The notes: generated from the sequence alone by a model not told the origin. A DNA stretch of 64,000 bases from Mesorhizobium opportunistum WSM2075 (GCF_000176035.2 NC_015675.1:1802001-1866000), one strand, 5' to 3'. Counted from the stretch's first letter, positions 41,445-50,941 are shown. Translations and numbers: made by a program.

Positions 41445-43229
41445 TTAGGCAGCAGACGGTTCAGCCGCCTCCGGCTTGCGGCCGAGCACCTCTTCGACGA
41501 TCCCGCGCGCGATCTCGCGCTCGCCCATGATCACCGTGTCGGCGCCGAGCCCCTTGAGATGCTCGACTTCGGCGTCGGAATGGGCGCGGGCGACGACGTT
41601 GATGCCGGGATTGGCGGCGCGGGCACGCAGCACGACCTGACCGGCCTCGAACGCATTGGGAATGGCCAGGATCAGCTGCCTGGCGCCTTCCGGATTGGCG
41701 GCGGCGAAGACTTCGGCGTTGGCCGCATTGCCTGCGACGGTCTCGACGCCGTCCGCCTTCAGCTTCGCCAGCGTCTTGTCGGCGTCCTCGATGACGAGGA
41801 AGGGCAGTCCAGCGTCTCTCAACGCGGCGCCGACGAGGCCGCCGACACGGCCATAGCCGATCAGGATGGCGTGGCCGGTGAGCGCCGTCTTCGGCGGCGG
41901 ACCGTCTTCATTTTTGGAGGTCGAGGCAACCGAGGCGACCTGGCCCGGCTCCGTCGCCGGACCAACCGGCTTTGCGTCGGCCGGTACCGCGGTCCTGGCG
42001 GCACGCGCCTCCAGCCACGGCTTCATCCAGTCGACGACAAGGAACATCAGCGGGTTCAGCACGATCGACAGGATCGCGCCGGCCAGGATCAGGTCGCGGC
42101 CCTGTTCCGGCAGAAGTTTCAAACCGACGCCGAGTTCCGCCAGGATGAAGGAGAATTCGCCGATCTGGGCAAGGCTTGCCGAAATCATCAAGGCGGTGGC
42201 CAGGGGATAGCCGAAGGCGACGACGATGACGAACGCCGCCAGCGACTTGCCGATGACGATGATGGCGAGCGTCGCCAGGATCGGCAGGCCGTTGCTGACC
42301 AGGCTGAACGGGTCGAACAGCATGCCGACCGAGACGAAGAACAGCACCGAGAAAGCATCGCGCAGTGGCAGCGATTCTTCCGCCGCGCGATGGCTGAGCT
42401 CGGACTCGCTCATGATCATGCCGGCGAAGAAGGCGCCCAGTGCCAGCGAGACGCCGAACAGCTTGGCGGCGCCGAAAGCGACGCCGAGCGCAATGGCCAG
42501 CACCGAGAGGCGGAACAACTCGCGCGATCCGGTGTGGGCGACATAGTGCAGGATCCAGGGAATGACCCGGCGGCCCACCACGAGCATGACGACGACGAAG
42601 GCGGCGACCTTGGCCAGCGTGATGCCGACGACGCCCCAGATGCCGTAGCTCGGCGGCAACGACAGCAGCCCGCTTGCGTGCACATCCGCCTGTTCCTGGC
42701 CGCCAAGCGCGCCGGCGAGGGCCGGCAAAAGCACCAGCGCCAGCACCATGGCCAGATCCTCGACGATCAGCCAGCCGACGGCGATGCGGCCGCGCTCGGT
42801 CTCGATCAGCCGGCGCTCCTGAAGCGCGCGCAGCAGCACCACGGTCGAGGCGACCGACAGCGCCAGGCCGAACACAACCCCCGCGCCCATCGACCAGCCG
42901 AGCATCCAGGAAAGGCCGGCGCCGAGCGCGGTGGCAAAGCCGATCTGGACGATGGCGCCGGGCACGGCGATGGCGCGGACCGACAAGAGGTCCTTGAGCG
43001 AGAAATGCAGGCCGACGCCGAACATCAGCAGGATGACGCCGATCTCGGCCAATTCATTGGCGACGCCGGCATCGGCGACGAAGCCGGGCGTGTTCGGCCC
43101 GACCAGCACGCCGGCTATGAGATAACCGACCAGCGGCGGAATGCGGAAACGATTGGCGAGAGCCCCGAAGACGAAAGCCAGCCCCAGACCGGCGACGATG
43201 GTGGCGATAAGGGGCGTGTCATGCGGCAT
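41445..43229 (-). CDS. Kef/YbaL-type cation:proton antiporter with TrkA-N domain
   Basis: 594 residues. About twelve membrane helices (1-400) form the CPA2 exchanger core (LIAGVLVGPNTPGF, FGVGLHFSLKDL, LALSVASTVVLLRALQE, LGAFFAGMIMSESELSHRAAEE). After a linker, residues about 435-560 form a Rossmann RCK/TrkA-N domain (HAILIGYGRVGGLVGAALRD). This is the YbaL layout, a putative K+/H+ antiporter controlled by a nucleotide-type ligand. It is convergent with the AraC gene, 12 bases apart. Confidence 0.92.
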   Translation of the reverse strand: MPHDTPLIATIVAGLGLAFVFGALANRFRIPPLVGYLIAGVLVGPNTPGFVADAGVANELAEIGVILLMFGVGLHFSLKDLLSVRAIAVPGAIVQIGFATALGAGLSWMLGWSMGAGVVFGLALSVASTVVLLRALQERRLIETERGRIAVGWLIVEDLAMVLALVLLPALAGALGGQEQADVHASGLLSLPPSYGIWGVVGITLAKVAAFVVVMLVVGRRVIPWILHYVAHTGSRELFRLSVLAIALGVAFGAAKLFGVSLALGAFFAGMIMSESELSHRAAEESLPLRDAFSVLFFVSVGMLFDPFSLVSNGLPILATLAIIVIGKSLAAFVIVVAFGYPLATALMISASLAQIGEFSFILAELGVGLKLLPEQGRDLILAGAILSIVLNPLMFLVVDWMKPWLEARAARTAVPADAKPVGPATEPGQVASVASTSKNEDGPPPKTALTGHAILIGYGRVGGLVGAALRDAGLPFLVIEDADKTLAKLKADGVETVAGNAANAEVFAAANPEGARQLILAIPNAFEAGQVVLRARAANPGINVVARAHSDAEVEHLKGLGADTVIMGEREIARGIVEEVLGRKPEAAEPSAA

Positions 43230-43409
43230 TGTCTATGGAGCGCCTTTCAAGCTAGCGATGTCGGAAGTGCGCCGCCCAAAGCCGTCGCCTGTTTTGCAAT
43301 ATGGTGGATGGGATGTCGGCGATGCAACCCGCAAAGCGGCGAAATCGCCGGCGGGGAGACAAATACTTGACCGCGGATGCTTGAGCGCAGACGATCGGCA
43401 GGCTGCCGA

Positions 43410-43853
43410 TCAGGCGGCCCGCAGCATGGCCTCGATCTCTGGTATGGCGTGGTTGGTCAACGTCTTGGGGATTTCGGCGACAACCTTTTCCTCGACCTCC
43501 TTGTGCAATTTCTTGCGCATGGATCCGAGCACCATTGGCGGCGCGATGAGCACGATCTCGTTGAATTCGCCGCCATGCGCGAGCTTGTAGAGCCGGTCGA
43601 CGATCTCGTCGGCGAAGCGTTCCTTACCGATGCGGTGCCAGTCCGTGTCCTCGACCGCGCTGCGGTGCACCGAGGGACCGTCATTGTAGCGACCCGGACT
43701 GTCACTGCCTTGCTCGCGCGTGGGCGGATTTTCCTGCTCCATCTCCTGCACGACCTGGAGGTCCGGAAATTTGTTGTCGCCGGCGTTCCTGAGGAAAAGT
43801 GCCTTTTCGCCATCAGCCACCATGATCCAGATACCGTGCTTCAGCTTGATCAT
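43410..43853 (-). CDS. Host-attachment-family protein
   Basis: 147 residues. IKLKHGIWIMVADGEKALFLRNAGD, SAVEDTDWHRIGKERFADEIVDRL and EIVLIAPPMVLGSMRKKLHKEVEEKVVAEIPKTLT follow the family annotated as required for attachment to host cells (Agrobacterium), related to eRF1-like (baeRF) folds. ATG 43853 is preferred for the AAAGGA upstream; the frame extends nine codons to 43880. Cytoplasmic, real biochemical role uncertain. Confidence 0.85.
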   Translation of the reverse strand: MIKLKHGIWIMVADGEKALFLRNAGDNKFPDLQVVQEMEQENPPTREQGSDSPGRYNDGPSVHRSAVEDTDWHRIGKERFADEIVDRLYKLAHGGEFNEIVLIAPPMVLGSMRKKLHKEVEEKVVAEIPKTLTNHAIPEIEAMLRAA

Positions 43854-44271
43854 GTGGCGGGTTCCTTTCTTCGACGTCATGGCTTTCCGCGCGCCCCGAA
43901 CAGTTCGACTTCGGCACGAGGGGAACGCGTGGCGAACCGTTAATGTTCCAGCCTCTGGAATCGGCCTTGAGGCCGGCGCGACGGACGCCGAAAGGCAGAG
44001 GCGCCCGAAGGCTGCTTTAATCTACTGAATTGGTAGAAATTAGAAAAAACTGTTTTGCGAGATGCTGCGCCAATGGCTAAAAAGACCTGAAATCAAGCTT
44101 TGCCGTGGCTGCTTGAATCCGCTCTTTGCGCGGATGTGGAATATTTTTCTCTTGCCCTTCGCAGTTGCGAAAAAGCGATTGCCTGCCATCACAGGATGCG
44201 CGAGTGCTTTGCTTCTGGTTTTACGCGCCCGGGCGTAAAACTGCAGCCTGTTCAGGACCCTGCTCGTTTTC
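43854..44271. other. Upstream region of the sulfate assimilation operon
   Basis: A 418-base spacer with two palindromes: TCTAC/GTAGA arms around an AT-rich centre at 44021-44037, and TTTTACGC/GCGTAAAA arms (44219-44240) about 30 bases before the cysG ATG. Either may be an operator, or the second an RNA hairpin near the translation start. The stretch 44010-44170 is AT-rich and probably holds the promoter. No small gene is convincing. Confidence 0.5.
44219..44240. promoter_or_regulatory. Palindrome just upstream of cysG
   Basis: Eight-base arms TTTTACGC and GCGTAAAA around GCCCGG. It ends 31 bases before the cysG start. Possible repressor site or 5' leader hairpin for the cys operon; the binding factor is unknown. 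Confidence 0.45.
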
Positions 44272-45720
44272 ATGCCGCACACCGCCCCCAAGCTCAATGC
44301 CTTCCCCGTCTTCGTGCGGGTCGAGGGCGAAGCCGTGGCCATTGTCGGCGGCGGCGAGGAAGCGCTGGCCAAAGCGCGGCTGGTCGGACAGTCGAGCGCG
44401 GTTTTGCGCATCATCGCCCAAGACGCCGAACCGGAGCTGTTGGCTTTCATCGCCCAGACCGGCGCGAACCATGTCGCGGCGGCTTACGACGTGGCGCAGC
44501 TCGAAGGCGCGGTCTTGGTGTTTGCCGCCAGCGGCGAAGAGGCGCTGGACCGCCGGGTCGCCGGGGACGCGCGCACGCTGGGCATTCCAGTCAACGCCGT
44601 CGACCGGCCGGAACTTTGCGATTTCTTCACGCCGGCGCTGGTCAACCGTGCGCCGGTCGCCATCGCCATCGGCACCGAGGGTGCCGGCCCGGTGCTCGCC
44701 CAGATATTGCGCAGCCGCATTGACCGCATGCTGTCGCCGTCGCTCGGCAGGCTTGCGGCGCTTGCCGCTTCGTTCCGTGCCGCCGCCGAGAGACTGCCCA
44801 AGGGCAATATCCGCCGCCGCTTCTGGAGCGACTTCTTTGGCGGTGCGCCAGCGCGTGCCGTCGAGGCGGGCGAGCTTTCGCAGGCGCATGAAGCCGCGAC
44901 CGACCTGTTGCTGTCGAACGCACCGGTCTCGGGCCACATCGCCCTGGTCGGCGCTGGTCCCGGTGCCGAGGATCTTCTGACGCTGCGGGCGCATCGCCTG
45001 CTGATGGAGGCCGACGTCATCGTCCATGACGCACTGGTGCCGGAGGCGGTCGTTGCCATGGGCCGCCGCGACGCCGAGCGCTTGCCGGTGGGAAAGCGCA
45101 AAGGCTGCCACACCAAGAGCCAGGCCGAAATCAATGCGCTGCTGGTCGAGCTCGGCCGCCAGGGCAAGCGCGTCGTGCGGCTCAAGTCGGGCGATCCGCT
45201 GGTGTTCGGCCGGGCCGGCGAAGAGATGGCGGCATTGCGCGATGCCGGCATCGCCTATGAGGTGGTTCCCGGCGTCACCGCGGCCTTTGCCGCCGCCGCC
45301 GATTTCGAACTGCCGCTCACTTTACGCGGGGTTTCATCGTCGATGGTGTTCACCACCGGCCACGACCTCAAGGGCAATTCATTGCCCGACTGGGCCAAGC
45401 TCGCGATTTCCGGCGCCACCGTCGCCGTCTACATGGGCCGCTCGGTTGCGGCCGAGGTTGCCGGCCGGCTGATCGAGGCCGGCCTGTCGCCGGACACGGC
45501 GGTCGCCGTGGTAGAGAATGCCAGCCTCGCCAACCGCCGCCGCTTCCACGGCACGCTGGCCGACCTGCCGTCGCTGGAAGCGCGCGCCGATCTCTCCGGG
45601 CCGGTCATGACCATTATCGGCGACGCCGTCGCCGGCGCCAATTTTGAACGTTCAGAGCCGCTTGCGGCACACACGCATGAAGGCGTGGCCAAGGCCACCT
45701 CCGAGAAAGTTCAGTCATGA
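44272..45720 (+). CDS. cysG: Siroheme synthase (trifunctional)
   Basis: 482 residues. The N-terminal part (1-205) is the SirC/Met8-type dehydrogenase-ferrochelatase: FPVFVRVEGEAVAIVGGGEEALAKA, ending with the RLPKGNIRRRFW segment. The C-terminal part (about 222-470) is uroporphyrinogen-III methyltransferase (SUMT): VGAGPGAEDLLTLRAHRLL, HDALV, KRKGCHTKSQAEIN, LKSGDPLVFGRAGEE, VVPGVTAAFAAAA. It makes siroheme for the sulfite reductase encoded two genes on. Its stop overlaps the start of the DUF2849 gene (ATGA), giving coupled translation. Confidence 0.95.
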   Translation: MPHTAPKLNAFPVFVRVEGEAVAIVGGGEEALAKARLVGQSSAVLRIIAQDAEPELLAFIAQTGANHVAAAYDVAQLEGAVLVFAASGEEALDRRVAGDARTLGIPVNAVDRPELCDFFTPALVNRAPVAIAIGTEGAGPVLAQILRSRIDRMLSPSLGRLAALAASFRAAAERLPKGNIRRRFWSDFFGGAPARAVEAGELSQAHEAATDLLLSNAPVSGHIALVGAGPGAEDLLTLRAHRLLMEADVIVHDALVPEAVVAMGRRDAERLPVGKRKGCHTKSQAEINALLVELGRQGKRVVRLKSGDPLVFGRAGEEMAALRDAGIAYEVVPGVTAAFAAAADFELPLTLRGVSSSMVFTTGHDLKGNSLPDWAKLAISGATVAVYMGRSVAAEVAGRLIEAGLSPDTAVAVVENASLANRRRFHGTLADLPSLEARADLSGPVMTIIGDAVAGANFERSEPLAAHTHEGVAKATSEKVQS

Positions 45721-46022
45721 AGATACTGACCGCCAACCGCCTGAGCGACGGCATCGCCGTGTGGTACGCCGATGGCGGCTGGGCCGAGACGGTGGACCAC
45801 GCCGACCTTGCTCATGACAAGGCGGACGAAGACCGCCTGGAGGCGATCGGCGCCAAGGCCTATGCCGACAATGAGGTGGTCGACGTCAACCTGATCGACG
45901 CTGAAGTCGTCGGCGGCATGGTCGAGCCGGTGCGGTTGCGCGAGAAGATCCGCGCCGCAGGTCCGACCATCCGCAACGATCTCGGCAAGCAGGCCGCCAA
46001 GCAGTCGACGTGGGCGGCCTAA
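45717..46022 (+). CDS. DUF2849 protein of the cys operon
   Basis: 101 residues. Short beta-rich start (ILTANRLSDGIAVWYADGGWAE) and no signal or membrane part. DUF2849 genes stand between cysG and cysI across Rhizobiales, so a role in sulfite reductase assembly or electron supply has been suspected from context only. The start overlaps the cysG stop by four bases; cysI follows after 41 bases. Confidence 0.88.
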   Translation: MKILTANRLSDGIAVWYADGGWAETVDHADLAHDKADEDRLEAIGAKAYADNEVVDVNLIDAEVVGGMVEPVRLREKIRAAGPTIRNDLGKQAAKQSTWAA

Positions 46023-46063
46023 CAGACACCAGACGCGGGCGGACGCGCCCTGAAAGACGAAGC

Positions 46064-47734
46064 ATGTACCGTTACGATGAGTTCGATCACGATTTTGTCC
46101 AGGCCCGCGTCGCCGAGTTCAGCGACCAGGTCCAGCGCCGGCTGTCCGGCGAGATCACCGAGGACCAGTTCAGGCCGCTGCGGCTGATGAACGGCGTCTA
46201 CCTGCAGCTGCATGCCTACATGCTGCGCATCGCGGTGCCCTATGGCACGCTGAACGGCAAGCAGCTGCGCATGCTCGGCCACATCGCCCGCAAATACGAC
46301 AAGGGCTATGGCCATTTCACCACGCGCCAGAACATCCAGTTCAACTGGCCGGCGTTGTCGGACATCCCGGCGATCCTGGCGGATCTCGCAAGCGTCGAGA
46401 TGCACGCCATCCAGACCAGCGGCAATTGCATCCGCAACGTCACCGCCGACCATTTTGCCGGAGCCGCCGCCGACGAGGTCGCCGATCCGCGCCCTTATGC
46501 GGAAATCCTGCGCCAGTGGTCGTCGGTGCATCCGGAATTCTCGTTCCTGCCGCGCAAGTTCAAGATCGCGGTGACCGGTGCCGAGCGCGACCGCGCGGCC
46601 ATCCAGACGCATGACATCGGCCTGCACCTGAAGAAGAATGCCGCCGGCGAACTGGGCTTTGCCGTCTATATCGGCGGCGGCCAGGGCCGCACGCCGATGG
46701 TGGCCCGCAAGATCCGCGACTTCCTGCCGGAAGCCGATCTTCTGTCCTACTGCACGGCGATCCTGCGCGTTTACAACCTCTATGGCCGCCGCGACAACAA
46801 GTACAAGGCACGCATCAAGATCCTGGTGCACGAGACCGGCGTCGAGGAAATCACCCGCCAGGTCGAGGCCGAGTGGCAAGAACTGAAGGACGCGGAGCTG
46901 AAGCTGCCGGATGCCGACATCCGCGCCATCGAGGCTTATTTCGCGCCGCCGGCGCTGACGGATCGGCCGGACGGCGACGAGACGGTCAAACTGGCACGTC
47001 TCGATTCCAGGGGCTTCTCGGAATGGCTCGACCAGAACGTGGTGACGCATCGCCATCCCGACTATGCGGCGGTGACGATCTCGCTCAAGGGCATCGGCGA
47101 AGTGCCGGGCGACGCTTCGGACAGCCAGATGGAAGCGGTCGCCGACATCGCCGAGAAATACGCTTTCGACGAGCTTCGCGTCAGCCATGAGCAGAACCTG
47201 ATCCTGCCGCATGTGGCGCGCGCCGACCTCAAGGCCGTGTATGACGCGCTGGTCGACATCGGGTTGGCGACGGCCAATTCCAATTTGATATCGGACATCA
47301 TCGCGTGCCCGGGCCTCGACTATTGCGCGCTGGCCACGGCGCGCTCGATCCCGATCGCGCAGGAAATTTCGCGCCGCTTCGCCTCGCTGGAGCGGCAGCG
47401 CGAGATCGGCGAGTTGAAGCTGAAGATTTCCGGCTGCATCAACGCCTGTGGCCACCACCATGTCGGCCATATCGGCATCCTCGGTGTCGAGAAGAAGGGC
47501 TCCGAGCTCTACCAGGTGACGCTGGGCGGCTCGGCCGACGAAAACACGTCGGTCGGCGAGATCATCGGCCGCGGCTTCTCGTCGGAAGAGATCACCGACG
47601 CCATCGAGCAGATCGTCGACACCTATCTCGGCCTTCGGCTCAACCCGCAGGAAAAATTCATCGACGCCTACCGCCGAGTCGGTCCCGCGCCGTTCAAGGA
47701 GGCGCTCTATGCTGGCGAAGCCAAGGCCGCTTGA
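46064..47734 (+). CDS. cysI: Sulfite reductase, siroheme/4Fe-4S hemoprotein
   Basis: 556 residues. Two ferredoxin-like half-domains with the siroheme/4Fe-4S signatures: CPGLDYC (C-x5-C) and SGCINACGHHH (C-x3-C). Substrate-site arginines/lysines are in GHFTTRQNIQFNW and SGNCIRNVTAD. It reduces sulfite to sulfide with six electrons. There is no cysJ flavoprotein nearby, so ferredoxin or another donor is likely. ATG 46064 gives the conserved MYRYDEFD start; the frame is open to 46010. cysH begins within its last 26 bases. Confidence 0.93.
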   Translation: MYRYDEFDHDFVQARVAEFSDQVQRRLSGEITEDQFRPLRLMNGVYLQLHAYMLRIAVPYGTLNGKQLRMLGHIARKYDKGYGHFTTRQNIQFNWPALSDIPAILADLASVEMHAIQTSGNCIRNVTADHFAGAAADEVADPRPYAEILRQWSSVHPEFSFLPRKFKIAVTGAERDRAAIQTHDIGLHLKKNAAGELGFAVYIGGGQGRTPMVARKIRDFLPEADLLSYCTAILRVYNLYGRRDNKYKARIKILVHETGVEEITRQVEAEWQELKDAELKLPDADIRAIEAYFAPPALTDRPDGDETVKLARLDSRGFSEWLDQNVVTHRHPDYAAVTISLKGIGEVPGDASDSQMEAVADIAEKYAFDELRVSHEQNLILPHVARADLKAVYDALVDIGLATANSNLISDIIACPGLDYCALATARSIPIAQEISRRFASLERQREIGELKLKISGCINACGHHHVGHIGILGVEKKGSELYQVTLGGSADENTSVGEIIGRGFSSEEITDAIEQIVDTYLGLRLNPQEKFIDAYRRVGPAPFKEALYAGEAKAA

Positions 47735-48473
47735 CCATATAGCCGACGTCGATGACGGCGCCGCCGCCAAGGCGGCGGGGCTCGATGCGCTCTATGGTCA
47801 CCTGAACGCGCTCGAGATCATCGAACGATCGGCGAGCGATCTGTTTCACGACGAGATCGCGGCCGTGTCGTCCTTCGGGGCGGATTCGGCCGTGCTGCTG
47901 CACATGATCTCGGAGATCGACCGTACACTGCCTGTCATCTTCCTCGACACCGGCAAGCATTTCGAGGAGACGCTCGGCTACCGCGACGCGCTCGTCGCCG
48001 ATTTCGGGCTGACCAACATAAGGGTGATCAAACCCGAGGAAGCGGCGCTCGAGCGGATCGACCCGACGGGCAATTTGCACCAGAGCAATACCGATGCCTG
48101 CTGCAACGTGCGCAAGGTCGAGCCGCTGGCGCGTGGCGTTGCACCGTTCCGTGCCTGGTTCACCGGGCGCAAGCGCTTCCAGGCCTCGACGCGCGCCGCA
48201 CTGCCGGTGTTCGAGGCGGTCGGTCCGCGCATCCGCATCAATCCGCTGGCGCACTGGACGACATCGGACCAGGCGGACTACATGCGTGCGCATGCGCTGC
48301 GCGAAAATCCGCTCGTCGCCTATGGCTATCTGTCGATCGGCTGTTTCCCGTGCACGCAACCGGTGCAGCCGGGCGAGGACGCGCGCAGCGGCCGCTGGGC
48401 CGGCCATGCCAAGACCGAGTGCGGCATTCACCTGTCGGGGCTGGAAGTATCGCTGACCGACGCATCCCTGTAG
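47709..48473 (+). CDS. cysH: Adenylylsulfate-type (APS/PAPS) reductase with 4Fe-4S site
   Basis: 254 residues. The PP-loop-like SSFGADSAVLLH and FLDTGKHFEET bind the nucleotide. Two cysteine pairs, TDACCNVRK and CFPCTQP, mark the iron-sulfur form that usually prefers APS, and ECGIHL is the catalytic C-terminal cysteine motif. It makes sulfite for CysI. The gene overlaps cysI by 26 bases in another frame. A palindromic repeat begins right at its stop codon. Confidence 0.93.
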   Translation: MLAKPRPLDHIADVDDGAAAKAAGLDALYGHLNALEIIERSASDLFHDEIAAVSSFGADSAVLLHMISEIDRTLPVIFLDTGKHFEETLGYRDALVADFGLTNIRVIKPEEAALERIDPTGNLHQSNTDACCNVRKVEPLARGVAPFRAWFTGRKRFQASTRAALPVFEAVGPRIRINPLAHWTTSDQADYMRAHALRENPLVAYGYLSIGCFPCTQPVQPGEDARSGRWAGHAKTECGIHLSGLEVSLTDASL

Positions 48474-48678
48474 GATATGCTGGTATTCAGGTGAGAATGG
48501 CTGCAAATGCCAGCTTACTGCGCTTCCGGCCTTCGCCGGCCGAAGCACTCTTGAATGGCCGTGGTAATTAAGGCTACGGTCGGCGAAGGCCGGTGCTCAC
48601 GTACTTCTAGTACGCTCCGCTCCGGTTCTCGGAAGCCGCCATTTTCGGCGCAGCCTGACCTGAATCTCATCACATGCC
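48473..48678. repeat. Palindromic intergenic element, copy 3 (long form)
   Basis: The same outer arms as copies 1 and 2 (TATTCAGGT at 48484-48492; ACCTGAATCTCATCACATGCC at 48658-48678) enclose about 165 bases of extra sequence. The insert has its own inverted parts (GGCCTTCGCCGG at 48529-48540 and CCGGCGAAGGCC-like at 48581-48592, plus GTACTTCTAGTAC at 48601-48613). It sits between cysH and the DUF934 gene. Confidence 0.75.
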
Positions 48679-48705
48679 GAGCCTGTTCGAATTTAGGAAT
48701 TTTTG

Positions 48706-49239
48706 ATGACTGAACCGACGACACCGGTCACCCGGCTCTGGACCCCGGATGGTTTTCGCGAGGATGAGTGGACGCATGCCGAGAGTGCGGACGCGCTCAC
48801 CGGCAATGGCCGCTTCATCCTGCCGCTGCAGGCATTCCTAGATCTCGATCCGGAGGTGCGCCGCTCCGCCAGGGAGCGGCTCGGCGTGGCGCTGCAGCCC
48901 GGCGATCAGCTCGAGAAGATAGCCGACCTGCTCGACCAGCTGTCGCTGGTGGCATTGGCCTTTCCTGCCTTCAGTGATGGCCGCTCCTTCTCCAAGGGAG
49001 AATTGCTGCGCGAGCGCTTTGATTTCGAGGGCGCCGTCCGCGCGACCGGCCAGGTCCTCGTCGACCAGCTGCCGCATATGCTGCGCCTCGGCTTCGACGA
49101 GTTCGAGATCTCCAACCCTGTGCTGTTGAAGCGCCTGGAGGAGGGCCGCACCGGCGGCCTGGGGCTCTACTACCAGCCGGCCGAGGTGCAGGAACCCAAG
49201 GGCCCGAAATATTCCTGGCGGCGCCTTCGCAACAGCTGA
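48706..49239 (+). CDS. DUF934 protein linked to sulfite reduction
   Basis: 177 residues. FILPLQAFLDLDPEVRRSARERLGVALQPGDQ and LALVAFPAFSDGRSFSKGELLRERFDFEGAVRATGQVLVDQLPHMLRLGFDEFEI-type segments are characteristic of DUF934, nearly always beside cysI or related sulfite/nitrite reductases. ATG 48706 follows AGGAATTTTTG. It is 232 bases after cysH beyond the long palindromic element. Function unproven; an accessory of the sulfite reductase is likely from context. Confidence 0.88.
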   Translation: MTEPTTPVTRLWTPDGFREDEWTHAESADALTGNGRFILPLQAFLDLDPEVRRSARERLGVALQPGDQLEKIADLLDQLSLVALAFPAFSDGRSFSKGELLRERFDFEGAVRATGQVLVDQLPHMLRLGFDEFEISNPVLLKRLEEGRTGGLGLYYQPAEVQEPKGPKYSWRRLRNS

Positions 49240-49334
49240 CGCAGCGGTAATCGCCGACGTCTTTACATCAGCTCTGATCGGGCCTTCTCTGGGCTATCCG
49301 GACGGAAACATCCGCCGGGTGCGAGGAGGGAATC

Positions 49335-50941
49335 ATGACTTTCGACTACGTCATCGCCGGCGGCGGGTCCGCCGGCTGCACGCTTGCCGCGCGTCTCTCC
49401 GAGGATCCATCGAAGACGGTCTGCCTGGTCGAAGCCGGCGGCGAGGGCAGGAACCTGTTCATCCGCGCCCCGGCCGGCGTCATCGCGCTGTTGCCCGGCC
49501 GACCGAAGATCCACAACTGGGCATTCGAGACGGTGCCGCAGCAGGGTCTTGGCGGCCGCAAGGGCTACCAGCCGCGCGGCAAGGCGCTTGGCGGCTCGAG
49601 TGCCATCAATGCCATGCTCTATGTCAGGGGCCATCGCAGCGACTATGACGAGTGGGCCGATTTCGGCTGCGACGGCTGGTCCTGGGACGAGGTGTTGCCA
49701 TATTTTCGGCGCGCGGAAGGCAACCAGCGCGGGAGCGATGCCCTGCACGGCGATGACGGGCCGCTGCGGGTTGCCGAGCAGCAGGAGCCGCGTGCGCTCT
49801 CCCGGGCCTTTGTCGAGGCTTGCGGCGAAAACCAGATCCGCCGCAATGACGATTTCATGGACCGGAACAGGAAGGAGCAGGACTCTATCAGGTCACGCAG
49901 TTCTGGGGCGGAGACCGCAATGGCGAACGCTGTTCGGCGGCGGCGGCCTATCTGCATCCGGCGATCGGCCGGCCAAATCTGACCGTCATCACCGGAGCGC
50001 ATGCCACCGGCATTGTCCTTGACGGCAAGCGGGCCACTGGCGTGCGCTATCGCAAGGGCAACAGCGAAGCCGTTGCGCGAGCCACGCGCGAGGTCATCGT
50101 CTGCGGCGGCGCCTTTGGCTCGCCGCAACTGTTGATGCTTTCTGGAGTAGGCCCAGCCGTCGAGCTTGCCGCCCACGGAATTCCAATGGTCCATGAATTG
50201 CCTGGCGTCGGCAAGAACCTGCAGGATCATCTGGATTTCATCATGGGCTGGACATCGAGGGATGCCGACATGATGGGCATCGGGCTGCGCGGTCTGCCTG
50301 GCTTGCTGCGGCATATGCTACGCTGGCGCAAGGATGGCGGCGGCATGATCGCCACGCCCTATGCGGAGGGCGGCGCCTTCCTCAAATCCGACCCAGCGAT
50401 CGACCGCCCTGACCTGCAACTCCATTTTTGCATCGCCATCGTCGATGATCATGGCCGCAAGCTGCATATGGGCTACGGCTTCTCCTGCCATGTCTGCGTG
50501 CTGCGGCCGCATTCGCGCGGCGAGGTCGGGCTGTCGACGCCGGACCCGTTGGCGCCACCGCGCATCGATCCGCGCTTCCTGTCCGACGAACGCGACGCCC
50601 ATCTGCTCCTCAAGGGCGTCAGGACGATGCGCGGCATCCTGGAAGCGCCGGCGCTGGCCAAATACCGCGCCAGGGAGATCTACACCGCCGGCGCTTCGAG
50701 CGATGCCGATTTGATGGCCCATATCCGCGCTCGCGCCGACACCGTCTATCACCCCGTGGGCACCTGCAGGATGGGCGTCGACGATATGGCGGTTGTCGAT
50801 CCGCAACTGCGTGTGCGCGGCATGCAGGCCTTGCGTGTCGTCGACGCTTCGGTGATGCCGACGCTGATCGGCGGCAACACCAACGCGCCGACCATCATGA
50901 TCGCCGAAAAGGCCGCCGACATGATCAAGACGGCCGCCTGA
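49335..50941 (+). pseudogene. GMC oxidoreductase (choline-dehydrogenase-like), frameshifted
   Basis: The reading frame from ATG 49335 encodes a GMC flavoenzyme N-terminus (YVIAGGGSAGCTLAARLSED, GKALGGSSAINAMLYVRGH) up to RNDDF at 49856. The rest continues in another frame to 50941 ([20 protein letters not shown], then [20 protein letters not shown], active-site His in [10 protein letters not shown], and [19 protein letters not shown]). One missing base in TTCATGG at about 49857 (TTCAATGG expected, giving [11 protein letters not shown]) restores one protein of about 535 residues, normal for the family. It is either a recent null mutation or a sequencing error; no other lesion is seen. Confidence 0.85.

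Noticed and set aside
41559..43370. Plus-strand open frame of 603 codons over the Kef-type antiporter
   Set aside because: Charged repetitive D/E/R/Q composition antisense to twelve membrane helices; a shadow frame.
46019..47770. Minus-strand open frame of 583 codons over cysI
   Set aside because: Shadow of a real gene; no recognisable domain and no start context.
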